Origin: Thauera sp. 2A1 | GTDB taxonomy: Bacteria; Pseudomonadota; Gammaproteobacteria; Burkholderiales; Rhodocyclaceae | Direction: 5' to 3' | Length of the DNA: 64,000 bases | Assembly: GCF_009469595.2 (NCBI RefSeq) | Contig: NZ_SSXV01000015.1 | Span: 57,793-121,792, forward strand | Part shown: positions 1 through 8,794 of the stretch, one piece after another | Position numbering within the stretch: the stretch's first letter is position 1 | Layout of the letters: every line of letters begins with the position of its first letter | Position numbers and translations under genes: made by a program | Notes under the pieces: generated by a model | Told to the model about the DNA's origin: nothing | The model's input: the letters and a program-made list of their open reading frames with translations, nothing else | Databases searched by the model: none

Positions 1-235
1 GCGTGGCGGGCGAGTCGACACGCCAGCCGAGGTAATCCATGCCGGCTTCGTCGGCTTCACGCAGCACCACGCTGTGGTGGTCGTGTTCGTCCCAGGCCTT
101 CAGGTAGACGCGGCCCTTGTCGTCACGGCCGGTTTCGATCAGGCCGAGAACCTCGACGTAGTGATTGAGTGCCGCAGCCATGTCCAGCACGCGTATGACG
201 ATGTGGCCGGGGCGGAGAACGCCAGTGAGTGCCAT
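1..235 (-). CDS. xylE: Catechol 2,3-dioxygenase, N-terminal part (truncated by window edge)
   Basis: The reverse strand reads [19 protein letters not shown] and continues with features typical of the XylE/DmpB/TdnC extradiol dioxygenases: a HYVEVLGL stretch, a [12 protein letters not shown] stretch and [14 protein letters not shown]. These enzymes open catechol next to the ring hydroxyls (meta cleavage) using non-haem Fe(II). Only the first 78 residues are inside the window, so the iron ligands of the C-terminal domain cannot be seen. The start ATG at 235 has a GGAGAG ribosome site a few bases upstream. The gene points away from benABCD, which makes its substrate catechol. The family assignment is firm. 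The symbol (xylE versus dmpB and others) is a choice of name. Confidence 0.85.
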   Translation of the reverse strand, partial: MALTGVLRPGHIVIRVLDMAAALNHYVEVLGLIETGRDDKGRVYLKAWDEHDHHSVVLREADEAGMDYLGWRVDSPAT

Positions 236-1078
236 TTTCAACTCTCCTCTCTGATGGTGGGCGGTCGGTCCGTGTGGGCCGCCGCCAATGAATCGACATC
301 CCCGGGCGAGGGGCTTGTCGCGAAACGCTGCAAATCGAAATCCTTCGCCATCTTCCCTGAGCTGCCGGGGTCGATGTCGATCTGGGGGAACGCGCGGCAC
401 GGAAGAACCATGAACCCGGCTTCCTGCTGGCGGGCCGCGCACAAGCGGTTCAACTCAAGCTGTGCCCATGACGTAAGCCGGAGCTGAGCTCGAGGCCGCG
501 CGGCAGCCGGCATGAATGCACCCCGGTCCGGCACTCCCGATTTTCCTTGACGAATACCCATTTCGGGGCATTCTCCAAACTTGGCGGAACTGGCAATCGG
601 GAACAGGAATTGCCGCGAGCGTGCAATTCTTCCCGAACCGATTTCGCGTTTTCCCCCAAGCCACATCTTTTTCCATTGCCGCAGCCCCGGCTCCTCTTAA
701 TGAGAGTCGATGCAGAAATGCACTGGTTTTTATTTGATAAGTGAAAGACTGCTAATTCAATCCGAGTCCTCACAGCTATCCGAGCATACTCCTGCCTTGA
801 CGTCAGTTGTCATGGGTATCCTCTTGGGGTGAACCCTTACGAGCCTGTGCGATTTCCGCAAATTTGCGAAATTTCATGCGCTTACGGCTTCTGACGTCTG
901 CCTCAACGGCAATATCTCGAGATTTTATACTTGAGAACCGGGTGCTCCGCAAGAGATTTCTGCATAAAAAAATTCCATGCTTCCGGCTCTTCCTTGCGCT
1001 CCTTGTCGAATCGCATTTCTTTATTGCTTGTTCTTTACGTTTGCGTTAACTGGACATTCCATTTCTTCATCGATCGCA
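236..1078. other. Long divergent intergenic region between catechol 2,3-dioxygenase and benA
   Basis: About 840 bases with no convincing gene: the open frames lack ribosome sites and family resemblance. The stretch is less GC-rich than its surroundings from about 690 onward. It holds two short perfect dyads: GAATTGC at 607-613 facing GCAATTC at 623-629 (9-base gap), and the palindrome CGCAAATTTGCG at 857-868. These could be operators for the divergent dioxygenase gene, but nothing identifies the protein that would bind them. Confidence 0.4.
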
Positions 1079-1115
1079 TGCAAAAAACGGATATTGATCG
1101 TGCAGGAAATGGATA
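1079..1115 (+). promoter_or_regulatory. Tandem XylS/BenR-type operator before benA
   Basis: Two direct copies of the XylS/BenR recognition pattern TGCA-N6-GGNTA are present: TGCAAAAAACGGATA at 1079-1093 and TGCAGGAAATGGATA at 1101-1115. The period is 22 bases, against 21 in the TOL Pm promoter as I remember it. TAATCT at 1137-1142 lies 21 bases after the second site, where Pm has its -10 element. Transcription would start near 1149, just before the benA ribosome site at 1161-1167. A XylS/BenR-family regulator is encoded at 7508-8464, so benzoate-dependent activation of benABCD is the natural reading. Confidence 0.8.
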
Positions 1116-1176
1116 TCATCCGACCTCAGGTGGCACTAATCTGCCGACCTGCCAGACAACGAAGGAGACTCCGGCC

Positions 1177-2526
1177 ATGCACGTAACGAACGAGTATTTG
1201 GATTCCCTGCTCGAGAAGAACAAGGAAGAGGGCCTTTTCCGCTGCAAGCGGGAAATGTTCACCAACGAAGAGCTGTTCGAGCTCGAGATGAAGCACATCT
1301 TCGAGGGCAACTGGATTTATCTCGCCCACGAAAGCCAGTTGCCGAAGGTGAACGACTACTACACGACCAAGATCGGTCGTCAGCCCATCTTCATCACCCG
1401 TAACAAGGACGGTCAGCTCAACGCCTTCATCAATGCCTGTGCCCACCGCGGCGCAACGCTGGCCCGCTTCAAGCACGGCAACAAGGCGACCTATACCTGC
1501 CCGTTCCACGGCTGGACGTTCAACAACTCGGGCAAGCTGCTGAAGATCAAGGATCCGAGCGAAACCGGTTATCCCGACAGCTTCAACACCGACGGTTCGC
1601 ACGACCTCAAGAAGATCGCGCGCTTCGAGTCGTATCGTGGCTTCCTGTTCGGCAGCCTGAATCCCGACGTCGCGCCTCTGGAAGAGCACCTCGGCGAGTC
1701 GAAGAAGATCATCGACATGATCGTCGATCAATCGCCGGAAGGTCTGGAAGTGCTGCGCGGTTCTTCCACCTATGTGTATGAAGGCAACTGGAAGCTGCAG
1801 GCCGAGAACGGCGCTGACGGTTACCACGTGACCGCGGTGCACTGGAACTACGCCGCGACTCAGGCTGCGCGCAAGGAGCGTGACGCCGGCGGTGATGGCA
1901 TCAAGGCGATGAGCGCCGGCGGCTGGGCGAAGAAGGGCGGCGGTTCTTACTCGTTCGAGAATGGCCACATTCTCCTCTGGACGCGTTGGGACAACCCGGA
2001 AGACCGCCCGCTGTATCCGGTGCGTGAGCAGCTCGCCGAGCGCGTGGGTGCGAACACGGCCGAATGGATGATCAACAACTCGCGCAACCTGTGCCTGTAC
2101 CCGAACGTCTACCTGATGGATCAGTTCAGCTCGCAGATTCGCGTGCTTCGTCCGCTGTCGGTCAATAAGACCGAAGTGACGATCTACTGCATTGCGCCCA
2201 AGGGTGAGAGTGCCGAGGCCCGCGCCCGCCGCATCCGCCAGTACGAGGACTTCTTCAACGCCTCGGGCATGGCTACGCCGGATGACCTGGAAGAGTTCCG
2301 CGCGTGCCAGGAAGGCTTCAATGGCAGCTACTTCGTCTGGAACGACATGTCCCGCGGCGCCGAGCACTGGGTCGAAGGTGCGGACGACGAAGCCAACAAG
2401 ATCGGCCTGAAGCCCATCCTCAGCGGTGTCAAGACGGAAGACGAAGGCCTGTACGTTGCCCAGCACACCTACTGGCTTGAGCAGATGAAGAAGGCGCTGG
2501 CGGCTGAAGAAGCTGCCGCCAAGTAA
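1177..2526 (+). CDS. benA: Benzoate 1,2-dioxygenase, large (alpha) subunit
   Basis: Terminal oxygenase component that, with BenB and the reductase BenC, dihydroxylates benzoate to the cis-diol carboxylate. The 449-residue protein shows the Rieske [2Fe-2S] ligands C88-x-H90 and C108-P-F-H111 and the mononuclear iron motif around [11 protein letters not shown], with H217 and H222 as probable ligands. Length matches BenA/XylX. The frame stays open far upstream, but ATG 1177 is preferred: GAAGGAG sits at 1161-1167 and the protein begins with the family-like [12 protein letters not shown]. It is the first gene of benABCD, with 19 bases to benB. Toluate dioxygenase (XylX) is the close alternative; substrate range cannot be read from sequence. 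Confidence 0.93.
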   Translation: MHVTNEYLDSLLEKNKEEGLFRCKREMFTNEELFELEMKHIFEGNWIYLAHESQLPKVNDYYTTKIGRQPIFITRNKDGQLNAFINACAHRGATLARFKHGNKATYTCPFHGWTFNNSGKLLKIKDPSETGYPDSFNTDGSHDLKKIARFESYRGFLFGSLNPDVAPLEEHLGESKKIIDMIVDQSPEGLEVLRGSSTYVYEGNWKLQAENGADGYHVTAVHWNYAATQAARKERDAGGDGIKAMSAGGWAKKGGGSYSFENGHILLWTRWDNPEDRPLYPVREQLAERVGANTAEWMINNSRNLCLYPNVYLMDQFSSQIRVLRPLSVNKTEVTIYCIAPKGESAEARARRIRQYEDFFNASGMATPDDLEEFRACQEGFNGSYFVWNDMSRGAEHWVEGADDEANKIGLKPILSGVKTEDEGLYVAQHTYWLEQMKKALAAEEAAAK

Positions 2527-2545
2527 TCCTGAGGAGACGAATTAA

Positions 2546-3034
2546 ATGAGTATTTCCTACGAGACCGTTTGCGCCTTCCTGTATCGCGAAGCCCGTCACC
2601 TCGACGAATGCGATTGGGATAGCTGGCTGGCATGCTACGACGAGAAGGCCACCTTCTGGATGCCGGCGTGGGACGACGACGGCCAACTGACGGAGGATCC
2701 GCAGAGCGAGATCTCGCTGATCTATTACCCGAACCGTGGCGGCCTGGAAGACCGCGTGTTCCGTATCCGCACCGAGCGCTCGAGCGCGACGATTCCGGAT
2801 ACGCGGACGTCGCACAACATCTCCAACGTGGAAGTGGTCGAGCAGAGCGGCAACGTCGTCAAGGTCCGCTTCAACTGGCTGACGTCGAGCACCCGCTACA
2901 ACCACACGGACATGTTCTTCGGCTCCAGCTTCTACACGATCGACTTCTCCGGCGCGAATCCGCTGATCAAGGACAAGAAAGTCGTGTTGAAGACCGACTA
3001 CATCCGTCACGTCATCGACGTCTATCACATCTGA
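2546..3034 (+). CDS. benB: Benzoate 1,2-dioxygenase, small (beta) subunit
   Basis: A 162-residue ring-hydroxylating dioxygenase beta subunit with the usual cone-shaped (NTF2-like) fold signature: YREARHLDECDWDSWLACY near the N-terminus and IYYPNRGGLEDRVFRIRTERS in the middle. The beta subunit has no metal and stabilises the alpha3beta3 oxygenase. A GAGGAG ribosome site lies just before ATG 2546. The gene is 19 bases after benA and is surely co-transcribed. Length is standard for BenB/XylY. Confidence 0.92.
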   Translation: MSISYETVCAFLYREARHLDECDWDSWLACYDEKATFWMPAWDDDGQLTEDPQSEISLIYYPNRGGLEDRVFRIRTERSSATIPDTRTSHNISNVEVVEQSGNVVKVRFNWLTSSTRYNHTDMFFGSSFYTIDFSGANPLIKDKKVVLKTDYIRHVIDVYHI

Positions 3035-3171
3035 CGCAAGCGCCGGGGCTCAGGCTCAGGCCAAGTCAGCGACCGGCGACAGCTCTCACCCGGGGTTGTC
3101 GCCGGTTTTCGCCTGAACCACACCATGATTGCGGTGTCGCTTCGGGCTCATCTCCAGCAGAGGGGGTTAAC

Positions 3172-4182
3172 ATGACTCACAAGATCGCACTGAACTTTGA
3201 AGACGGTGTCACCCGCTTCATCGATTGCAAGTCGACCGAGACCGTTGCCGACGCAGCGTATCGTCAGGGCGTCAACGTTCCGATCGACTGCCGCGACGGC
3301 GCCTGTGGCGCCTGCAAGAGCTTCGCCGAATCGGGCAAGTTCGAAATGGGCTTCTACATCGAGGACGCGCTCAGCGAAGAAGAAGCCGGCCTCGGCTATG
3401 TGCTGACCTGCCAGATGCATCCGAAGAGCGACTGCGTGGTGCGCATTCCCGCTTCGTCCGAAGTGTGCAAGATCAAGCAGAGCAGCATCACCGCCACCGT
3501 CAAGGAAGTTCGCCAACTCTCGCCCAGCACGATCAACCTGACGGTGCAGGGTGAAGGCATCGACAAGCTGTCCTTCCTGCCGGGCCAGTACGCCAACCTC
3601 GGCGTGCCCGGCACCGAACAGCACCGCGCCTATTCGTTCAGCTCGATGCCGAAGGGCGGTGAAGTGTCGTTCCTGATCCGCAACGTGCCCAACGGCCTGA
3701 TGAGCGGCTATCTCACCGGCAAGGCGCAACCGGGCGACGAGATCAAACTGGCCGGCCCGCTCGGCAGCTTCTACCTGCGCGACATCCAGCGTCCGGTGCT
3801 GATGCTCGCCGGTGGTACGGGCCTTGCGCCCTTCCTCGCCATGCTCGACAAGGTCGTGGCTGCCGGTGGCAGCGCGCACCCCATTCACCTGATCTACGGT
3901 GTCAATACCGACGCCGACGTGGTCGAGATCGAGAAGCTCGACGCCTTCGCCAAGCTGCTGCCCAATTTCACCTATGCGGTGTGCGTGGTGGCCGAGGACA
4001 GCGCCTACCCGAAGAAGGGCTACGTCACCGCCCACATCGAGCCGACGCACCTGAACGAAGGCAACGTGGACATCTACCTGTGCGGCCCGCCGCCGATGGT
4101 CGAGGCGGTCGCCCACAACCTGCGCGAACGCAAGGTCGAGCCGGTGAGCTTCCACTACGAGAAGTTCGCCGCCAGCGTCTGA
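3172..4182 (+). CDS. benC: Benzoate 1,2-dioxygenase electron transfer component (ferredoxin-NADH reductase)
   Basis: A 336-residue one-component reductase that passes electrons from NADH to the Rieske centre of BenAB. The N-terminal third is a plant-type [2Fe-2S] ferredoxin with the motif CRDGACGACK and the fourth cysteine in LTCQMHP. The middle is an FAD domain with the flavin-binding stretch RAYSFSS, and the C-terminal part is the NAD domain with GGTGLAPFLAM and the CGPPPMVEA signature. ATG 3172 is chosen for the AGGGGG site and the normal family length; the open frame upstream is non-coding. The 137-base gap from benB is longer than the other spacings, yet no terminator is evident. Confidence 0.92.
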   Translation: MTHKIALNFEDGVTRFIDCKSTETVADAAYRQGVNVPIDCRDGACGACKSFAESGKFEMGFYIEDALSEEEAGLGYVLTCQMHPKSDCVVRIPASSEVCKIKQSSITATVKEVRQLSPSTINLTVQGEGIDKLSFLPGQYANLGVPGTEQHRAYSFSSMPKGGEVSFLIRNVPNGLMSGYLTGKAQPGDEIKLAGPLGSFYLRDIQRPVLMLAGGTGLAPFLAMLDKVVAAGGSAHPIHLIYGVNTDADVVEIEKLDAFAKLLPNFTYAVCVVAEDSAYPKKGYVTAHIEPTHLNEGNVDIYLCGPPPMVEAVAHNLRERKVEPVSFHYEKFAASV

Positions 4183-4225
4183 GCAGGTGCCGATCCACGC
4201 AACCCAACCATTCAGGTGATTCGTC

Positions 4226-5008
4226 ATGCAGCAGAACAAGCGTTTTGACAACAAGGTCGCGGTCATCACCGGCGCGGCGCAAGGCATCGGCCTGCGCGTG
4301 GCCGAACGCATGGCCGACGAAGGCGGCCTGCTGGTGCTGGTCGACCGCGCCGAGTTCGTCCACGAGTTGAACGACACGCTCGGCAAGGTCACCCAGGTGC
4401 TCACGCTGACGGCCGACCTCGAGCAGTTCGCCGACTGCCAGCGCGTGATGGACGAGGCGGTCAAGCGCTTCGGCCGCATCGACATCCTGATCAACAACGT
4501 TGGCGGCACGATCTGGACGCGGCCCTTCGAGCACTACGACGAGAAGCAGATCGAGGCCGAAGTGCGCCGCTCGCTGTTCCCGACGATGTGGTGCTGCCGC
4601 GCGGCGCTGCCCTACATGCTCGAGAAGGAACAGGGCGTCATCGTCAACGTGTCCTCGGTGGCCACGCGCGGCGTCAACCGCGTGCCGTATGGCGCCGCCA
4701 AGGGGGGCGTCAACGCGCTCACCGCCTGCCTGGCATTCGAGAACGGTGAGCGCGGCATCCGCGTCAATGCGGTGTCGCCCGGCGCGACGGAGGCCCCGCC
4801 GCGTCGCGTGCAGCGCAACACCTCCAAGCAGACCCGTCAGGAAAAGACCTGGTACAAGCAGATCTACACCCAGTCGATCGACACCAGCCTGATGAAGCGC
4901 TTCGGCACCACCGACGAGCAGGCGGGAGCGATCCTGTTCCTCGCCTCGGACGATGCCTCCTACATCACCGGCGTGGTGCTGCCGGTGGGCGGCGGCGATC
5001 TCGGTTGA
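4226..5008 (+). CDS. benD: 1,6-dihydroxycyclohexa-2,4-diene-1-carboxylate dehydrogenase
   Basis: Short-chain dehydrogenase (260 residues) that oxidises and decarboxylates the benzoate cis-diol to catechol with NAD+. The cofactor motif GAAQGIG is at residues 16-22, the NNVGG motif is in the middle, and the catalytic pair is Y155-x-x-x-K159 (YGAAK). It ends in the typical VLPVGGGDLG. It follows benC by 43 bases with GGTGAT as a weak ribosome site, and completes the benABCD conversion of benzoate to catechol. XylL is the toluate-pathway homologue and cannot be excluded. Confidence 0.92.
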   Translation: MQQNKRFDNKVAVITGAAQGIGLRVAERMADEGGLLVLVDRAEFVHELNDTLGKVTQVLTLTADLEQFADCQRVMDEAVKRFGRIDILINNVGGTIWTRPFEHYDEKQIEAEVRRSLFPTMWCCRAALPYMLEKEQGVIVNVSSVATRGVNRVPYGAAKGGVNALTACLAFENGERGIRVNAVSPGATEAPPRRVQRNTSKQTRQEKTWYKQIYTQSIDTSLMKRFGTTDEQAGAILFLASDDASYITGVVLPVGGGDLG

Positions 5009-5415
5009 GGCTGGGCACCTTCGAAATCGATTCATTACAGGCAGCGCGGATGCCCCGGACCTAGGAACGGGGCCTCAACGTAGGGCTGCACGGTTTCCGG
5101 TGCGCGATGCGCACTGGAGGGGAAACTGTGCGTGAAACGCGCAGCCGGGCATCTGCAGGCTTGTTTTCGGTTCTTCGCGCGAGTTGCGGAAATTGAGATC
5201 GACCGGGCGAATGTCTGTAGCTCGGCAATCGCCGCTCAAGACCGATGCCCTTCGACTTGTACGTCATGCGAGGGGCGCCGTTGGCGATGGTCTTCCGGGA
5301 AGACCATGTCGCGGATCCATCCCGGGATCGAGCCGAAGGCTTGCTTGCGGTATCTCTGTTTGAAGAGCTTCCGAGTCGTCGCACGACTCGAATCATTTTT
5401 ACCTGAGGAGACATG
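5009..5415. other. Intergenic region between benD and the transporter, with a hairpin
   Basis: About 400 bases without a credible gene. An imperfect stem-loop lies at 5096-5118 (TCCGGTGCGC / GCGCACTGGA around GAT, one G-T pair); it has no T-run, so it is a weak terminator or processing site for benABCD. I found no TGCA-N6-GGNTA site here on either strand, so the transporter may depend on read-through from the ben promoter or on a different promoter that I cannot recognise. Confidence 0.35.
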
Positions 5416-7311
5416 ATGTCAAATTCAACTGCTGTTCCCGCTGTGGACAGCCCGGAGATGTTGCGCAAGCGGCGCAGCACCATCATCTGGGTGATCGCCA
5501 TCTGCTTCGTCGGGCTGATCTTCGACGGTTATGACCTCGTCGTCTACGGCGCCGTCCTTCCCGGTTTCATGGGCCCGGACTCCGCCAAATGGATCGGCGA
5601 CCATGCCCTGACACCGAAAGACGCCGGCGTGCTCGGCTCGTACGCGATGATCGGCATGATGCTCGGCGCGCTCGTCGCCGGCACGTTGGGCGACCTGATC
5701 GGCCGCCGCAAGGTCATGCTCGCTTCGATCGCCTGGTTCTCGATCGGCATGGCCGTTACCTCGATGGCCGAGACGCTCACCGCCTTCGGCATCTGGCGTT
5801 TCATCACCGGTCTCGGCGTAGGCGCGCTGGCCGGCACCACGGGCGCGATGGCAGCCGAATTCGCCCCTCCCGGCAAGAAGAACCTGGCCACCGCCTTCAC
5901 TTACACGGGCATTCCGCTCGGTTCGCTGCTGTCGGCCCTGCTGGCGATCTTCCTGTTGCCGATCATCGGCTGGCGGGGCATGTTCCTGATCGGTGCGCTG
6001 CCGCTGGTCACCCTGCTGCCGCTCGCCTTCTGGAAGCTGCCCGAGTCCGTGGCGTGGCTGGCCTCCCGCGGCCGGCTGGACGAGGCTCGCCGCGTCTCCG
6101 CGCGCACGGGCGTTCCCATCCCCGAGGCGGAGATCAAGCCGCAGCAAAGCGTGGTGGCCAAGTCGTCCGACGAGCGCGCGGGTTGGGCCGGTCTGTTCAC
6201 CGTCTATTTCGTCCCCGCCATCATCATCGGCTTCATCTCGGCGTTCTGCCTGCTGCTGGTCTATTCGCTGAACACCTGGCTGCCGAAGATCATGCTCCCG
6301 ATCATGGGGCCGAAGGGTTCGCTGGCCCTGCTGCTGGTCCTCAACGCCGGCGCCATCTTGGGCACGCTGATCGGTTCCCGGCTGGCCGACAAGCACGGAC
6401 CGCCGCGCATCGTGGCGCTTGGCTTCGTGGTCGGCGCGCTCGCCATGGGTGCCGTCGGTCTGATCGCGGCGAACATCAATGTCCCGCCGGTTGCCAAGCC
6501 GGGCGAGGTCCAGCAGCTCGCCGAGGTCAGCACGGTGGTGGTGGTGCTGCTCCTGTCCACGATCGCGATCGTCGGTCTGGGTACCTCGGGCACGCAGTGC
6601 CTGATCTACGGCCTGGCCGCCAACTATTACCGCACCAACGTCCGCGGTGCCGGTGTCGCCTGGACCGCAGCGTTCGGCCGTATCGGCGGCATCGTCGGGC
6701 CGGTCTTCGGCGCCTTCCTGGCGGTCACGTTTGCCGGCGAGTTGCACAGCATCTTCTACGTGCTGGGTGGCATCAGTCTCGTCGGTCTGATCCTTACCGT
6801 GATCCTGCCGAAGAGCAAGGCCGCAGCGGTTGCACAGACGATGGCGCCGACCACCGCGCCTGCGGCTGCCGTGCCCGCCGGCAAGTCCCGTCTCTACGGC
6901 ACCATCATGGCGGTGGTCGACCAGACCGGAAACAAGCTGACCCGCGCGCGGATCTCGGAGTTCGTGTCCCTGACCGGCCAGAAGGTTCACCTGGTGTACC
7001 TCGCTCCGGAGCATGTCATGGCTGCCGAGGTCGGCGACACCGACAAGGCCGTCGATCCGAAGCACGTCGCGAACCTGCAGCAGTATGTGAACGAGGTCAA
7101 CGCGCAAGGTATCCCGGCCGAAGGCCGGATTCTGACGGCGACGCTGTTCGACCGCGGCAGAGCCGTGGTCGACCTGGCCGAGCAGCTGCGGACCGACCTG
7201 ATCATCCTCAATACCGAGGAAGGTGGCCAGCGCGCCAAGGCCGAGCTTGCGCAAGAGGTCGCCAAGCAAAACCCGCAGATGGCGGTGCTGGTCGCGCGCT
7301 CGACGCAGTAG
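5416..7311 (+). CDS. Aromatic acid:H+ symporter (MFS, AAHS family) fused to a C-terminal Usp-like domain
   Basis: Predicted inner-membrane benzoate/aromatic acid importer in the BenK/PcaK group. Residues 20-470 hold about 12 membrane segments, with the AAHS signature DGYD in the first segment and the MFS loop motif GDLIGRRK. After a Pro/Ala-rich linker (about 472-490) comes a domain of about 140 residues beginning YGTIMAVVDQTGNK and containing GRAVVDLAEQLRTDLIIL, which resembles a universal stress protein fold. The ATP-binding G-x2-G-x9-G-(S/T) motif of ATP-binding Usps is not evident. Family members without the extension have about 450 residues; this one has 631. ATG 5416 is preferred over ATG 5413 because GAGGAG ends at 5410. 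Its place after benABCD points to benzoate uptake. Confidence 0.85.
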   Translation: MSNSTAVPAVDSPEMLRKRRSTIIWVIAICFVGLIFDGYDLVVYGAVLPGFMGPDSAKWIGDHALTPKDAGVLGSYAMIGMMLGALVAGTLGDLIGRRKVMLASIAWFSIGMAVTSMAETLTAFGIWRFITGLGVGALAGTTGAMAAEFAPPGKKNLATAFTYTGIPLGSLLSALLAIFLLPIIGWRGMFLIGALPLVTLLPLAFWKLPESVAWLASRGRLDEARRVSARTGVPIPEAEIKPQQSVVAKSSDERAGWAGLFTVYFVPAIIIGFISAFCLLLVYSLNTWLPKIMLPIMGPKGSLALLLVLNAGAILGTLIGSRLADKHGPPRIVALGFVVGALAMGAVGLIAANINVPPVAKPGEVQQLAEVSTVVVVLLLSTIAIVGLGTSGTQCLIYGLAANYYRTNVRGAGVAWTAAFGRIGGIVGPVFGAFLAVTFAGELHSIFYVLGGISLVGLILTVILPKSKAAAVAQTMAPTTAPAAAVPAGKSRLYGTIMAVVDQTGNKLTRARISEFVSLTGQKVHLVYLAPEHVMAAEVGDTDKAVDPKHVANLQQYVNEVNAQGIPAEGRILTATLFDRGRAVVDLAEQLRTDLIILNTEEGGQRAKAELAQEVAKQNPQMAVLVARSTQ

Positions 7312-7327
7312 TTGCACTGCATCACCA

Positions 7328-7360
7328 AACCTGCCCCGGTCGTTGCGGTCGGGGCAGGTT
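7328..7360 (+). terminator. Strong hairpin after the transporter gene
   Basis: Eleven-base perfect inverted repeat AACCTGCCCCG / CGGGGCAGGTT with an 11-base loop, starting 17 bases after the stop codon. No T-run follows, so it may stabilise the 3' end or slow polymerase before the real terminator at 7436-7473. Confidence 0.5.
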
Positions 7361-7435
7361 GCGGTGTGCCTGGCGTCGGTGCGAGCCTGGAGAACGACGT
7401 CCTCCCGAAACCCGACAGCGGGAACAAGAAAGAAG

Positions 7436-7473
7436 AGCGACGCACGCCGATGGGCGAAGCGTCGCTTTTTTTT
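7436..7473 (+). terminator. Rho-independent terminator of the ben/transporter unit
   Basis: Perfect 8-base stem AGCGACGC / GCGTCGCT (7436-7443 and 7459-7466) followed directly by eight T. The opposite strand also has a T-rich run next to the stem, so it may also stop transcription of the convergent regulator gene that ends at 7508. Confidence 0.85.
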
Positions 7474-7507
7474 ATGCGGCAGCCGGTGCTCGAGGAGGGG
7501 ACGCCTT

Positions 7508-8464
7508 TCAGCGACGCTTGAGGGTGTCGGACGGCAGGACGCCGAAAGTCGCCTTGTAGAACTCGGAAAAGCGGCCCAGATGAGTGAAACCGTAGTCGAG
7601 AGCGACCGCGGTGACGCTGCGCACCGGATTCGCGGGGTCGATCAGCGTGGCATGGATGCGCTCGAGCTTGCGTCGCTTGATGTAGTTTTTCGGCGTGGTG
7701 TCGGTGTAGCGCTCGAACAGCAGATACAGCGAGCGCAGGCTCATGTGAGACACGCGCGCGAGCTCCTCCACCGAGATATCGCGCTTGATGTTTTCGTCGA
7801 TGTACTGGACCAGGCGCTCGAAGGAGCAGGACTGAAGCGTCGGGAATTCGCGCCGGATGTTGTGCTTGAGCAGCGTCAGCAGCTTGTTGGCGACGATCCA
7901 GTTGTAGTGCCCGAAGACCTGCGCCGGCGATCCAGCCTCGGATTCCGCCTCCTGGCACAGCAGCACCAGCAGGTTCATCAGGCTTTCGATCTCATGCAGC
8001 TGGTAGCGGATCGGAATGAACTTGATGCCTTCGCGCGGCCTGAGCCAGCCCTGTTCGATGCAGACGTCGTCGAGCAGCGAGGCCGGGATCTTCAGGATGA
8101 ACTTCTCGCAGTCGTCCGAGTAGGTGAGGTCGATCGGATCGTCCGGATTGAGCAGCAGGATGTCGCCCGACGAAAAGTCGTGGCTCTCCCGCGAGATCTC
8201 GTAGCGGCAATGGCCGCGCAGGATGATCTGCAGGTGGTAAACGTCGGCGAGTCCGGTCGATACGACGCGGACGGGACCGCCGTAGGTGATGCGGCACAGG
8301 TCGATCAGGCCCGCCTTGCGATGGCGCAGCCCCGCCACCCGGCCCGCGCTTCCCGGCAGCCGGATCCGATGCACTCCCACATGGCGATTGACGTAATCGG
8401 AGACTTCGAAGGGGTCCGCCCCGTCGAAGACCAGGCTCCTTTCGTCAAGCAGGCGATATTTCAT
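7508..8464 (-). CDS. benR: XylS/BenR-type AraC-family activator
   Basis: A 318-residue regulator. The N-terminal 200 residues form an effector domain of the AraC_binding_2/XylS type (YHLQIILRGHCRYEI, GDILLLNPDDPIDL). The C-terminal 100 residues carry two helix-turn-helix motifs: FERLVQYIDENIKRDISVEELAR with MSLRSLYLLFERY, then VTAVALDYGFTHLGRFSEFYKATFG. Length and layout match XylS and BenR. GGAG lies five bases before the start. It is placed after the ben genes and matching TGCA-N6-GGNTA sites lie before benA, so it very likely activates benABCD with benzoate as effector. The symbol rests on context. Confidence 0.83.
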   Translation of the reverse strand: MKYRLLDERSLVFDGADPFEVSDYVNRHVGVHRIRLPGSAGRVAGLRHRKAGLIDLCRITYGGPVRVVSTGLADVYHLQIILRGHCRYEISRESHDFSSGDILLLNPDDPIDLTYSDDCEKFILKIPASLLDDVCIEQGWLRPREGIKFIPIRYQLHEIESLMNLLVLLCQEAESEAGSPAQVFGHYNWIVANKLLTLLKHNIRREFPTLQSCSFERLVQYIDENIKRDISVEELARVSHMSLRSLYLLFERYTDTTPKNYIKRRKLERIHATLIDPANPVRSVTAVALDYGFTHLGRFSEFYKATFGVLPSDTLKRR

Positions 8465-8794
8465 TGGGCTCCACCGCGTCTCCTCCCGTCCCGGAAGCCG
8501 CGCGTGCCGGTAACGAAAGCAGCGCGTAGCTCAGGAAAGCGACAGGATTTTTTTCTTACACTTATATCACTATAAGCTGCTGGACGGATCATTTCGATAC
8601 CTGTGCCGGAGGCCTGCATCGGTCCCGCTTTCGGGCATCCCCGCGCGCCCGTGGGGGGCGCTGGCGTCTGTCGGGCGGGCATCCTTCGGGGAAACCCGGA
8701 TTGGCGCAGACGGCATGCTGCCTGATGGTTCCACGTCACGCAGCGCGGAGCTGCTGCCTTTTTCGAAGAAGAAACAGATAGCGAGGGATGACAG
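8465..8794. promoter_or_regulatory. Divergent promoter region of the regulator and FadL genes
   Basis: A 330-base spacer between two genes that point apart. It contains an AT-rich segment from 8547 with the dyad CTTATA / TATAAG (8561-8566 and 8571-8576), which offers -10-like sequences on both strands and may be an operator. No TGCA-N6-GGNTA pattern was found. The remainder shows no gene. Confidence 0.4.

Noticed and set aside
1131..1145. Sigma-54-like TGGCAC near the benA start
   Set aside because: TGGCAC at 1131-1136 is followed by TGCC, but the GG-to-GC distance is one base short of the required ten, and the tandem BenR sites with a matching -10 explain the promoter better.
1126..2466. 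Long open frame on the minus strand inside benA (446 codons)
   Set aside because: It is the antisense shadow of benA in GC-rich DNA; the translation has no family resemblance and is strongly biased to Arg/Val/Leu. The same applies to the very long minus-strand frame inside gltB-gltD (37975-43776).
5425..7317. 630-codon minus-strand frame opposite the transporter
   Set aside because: Translation is a Gln/Asp/Arg-rich shadow of the membrane protein and carries no motif; it shares only codon-position bias.
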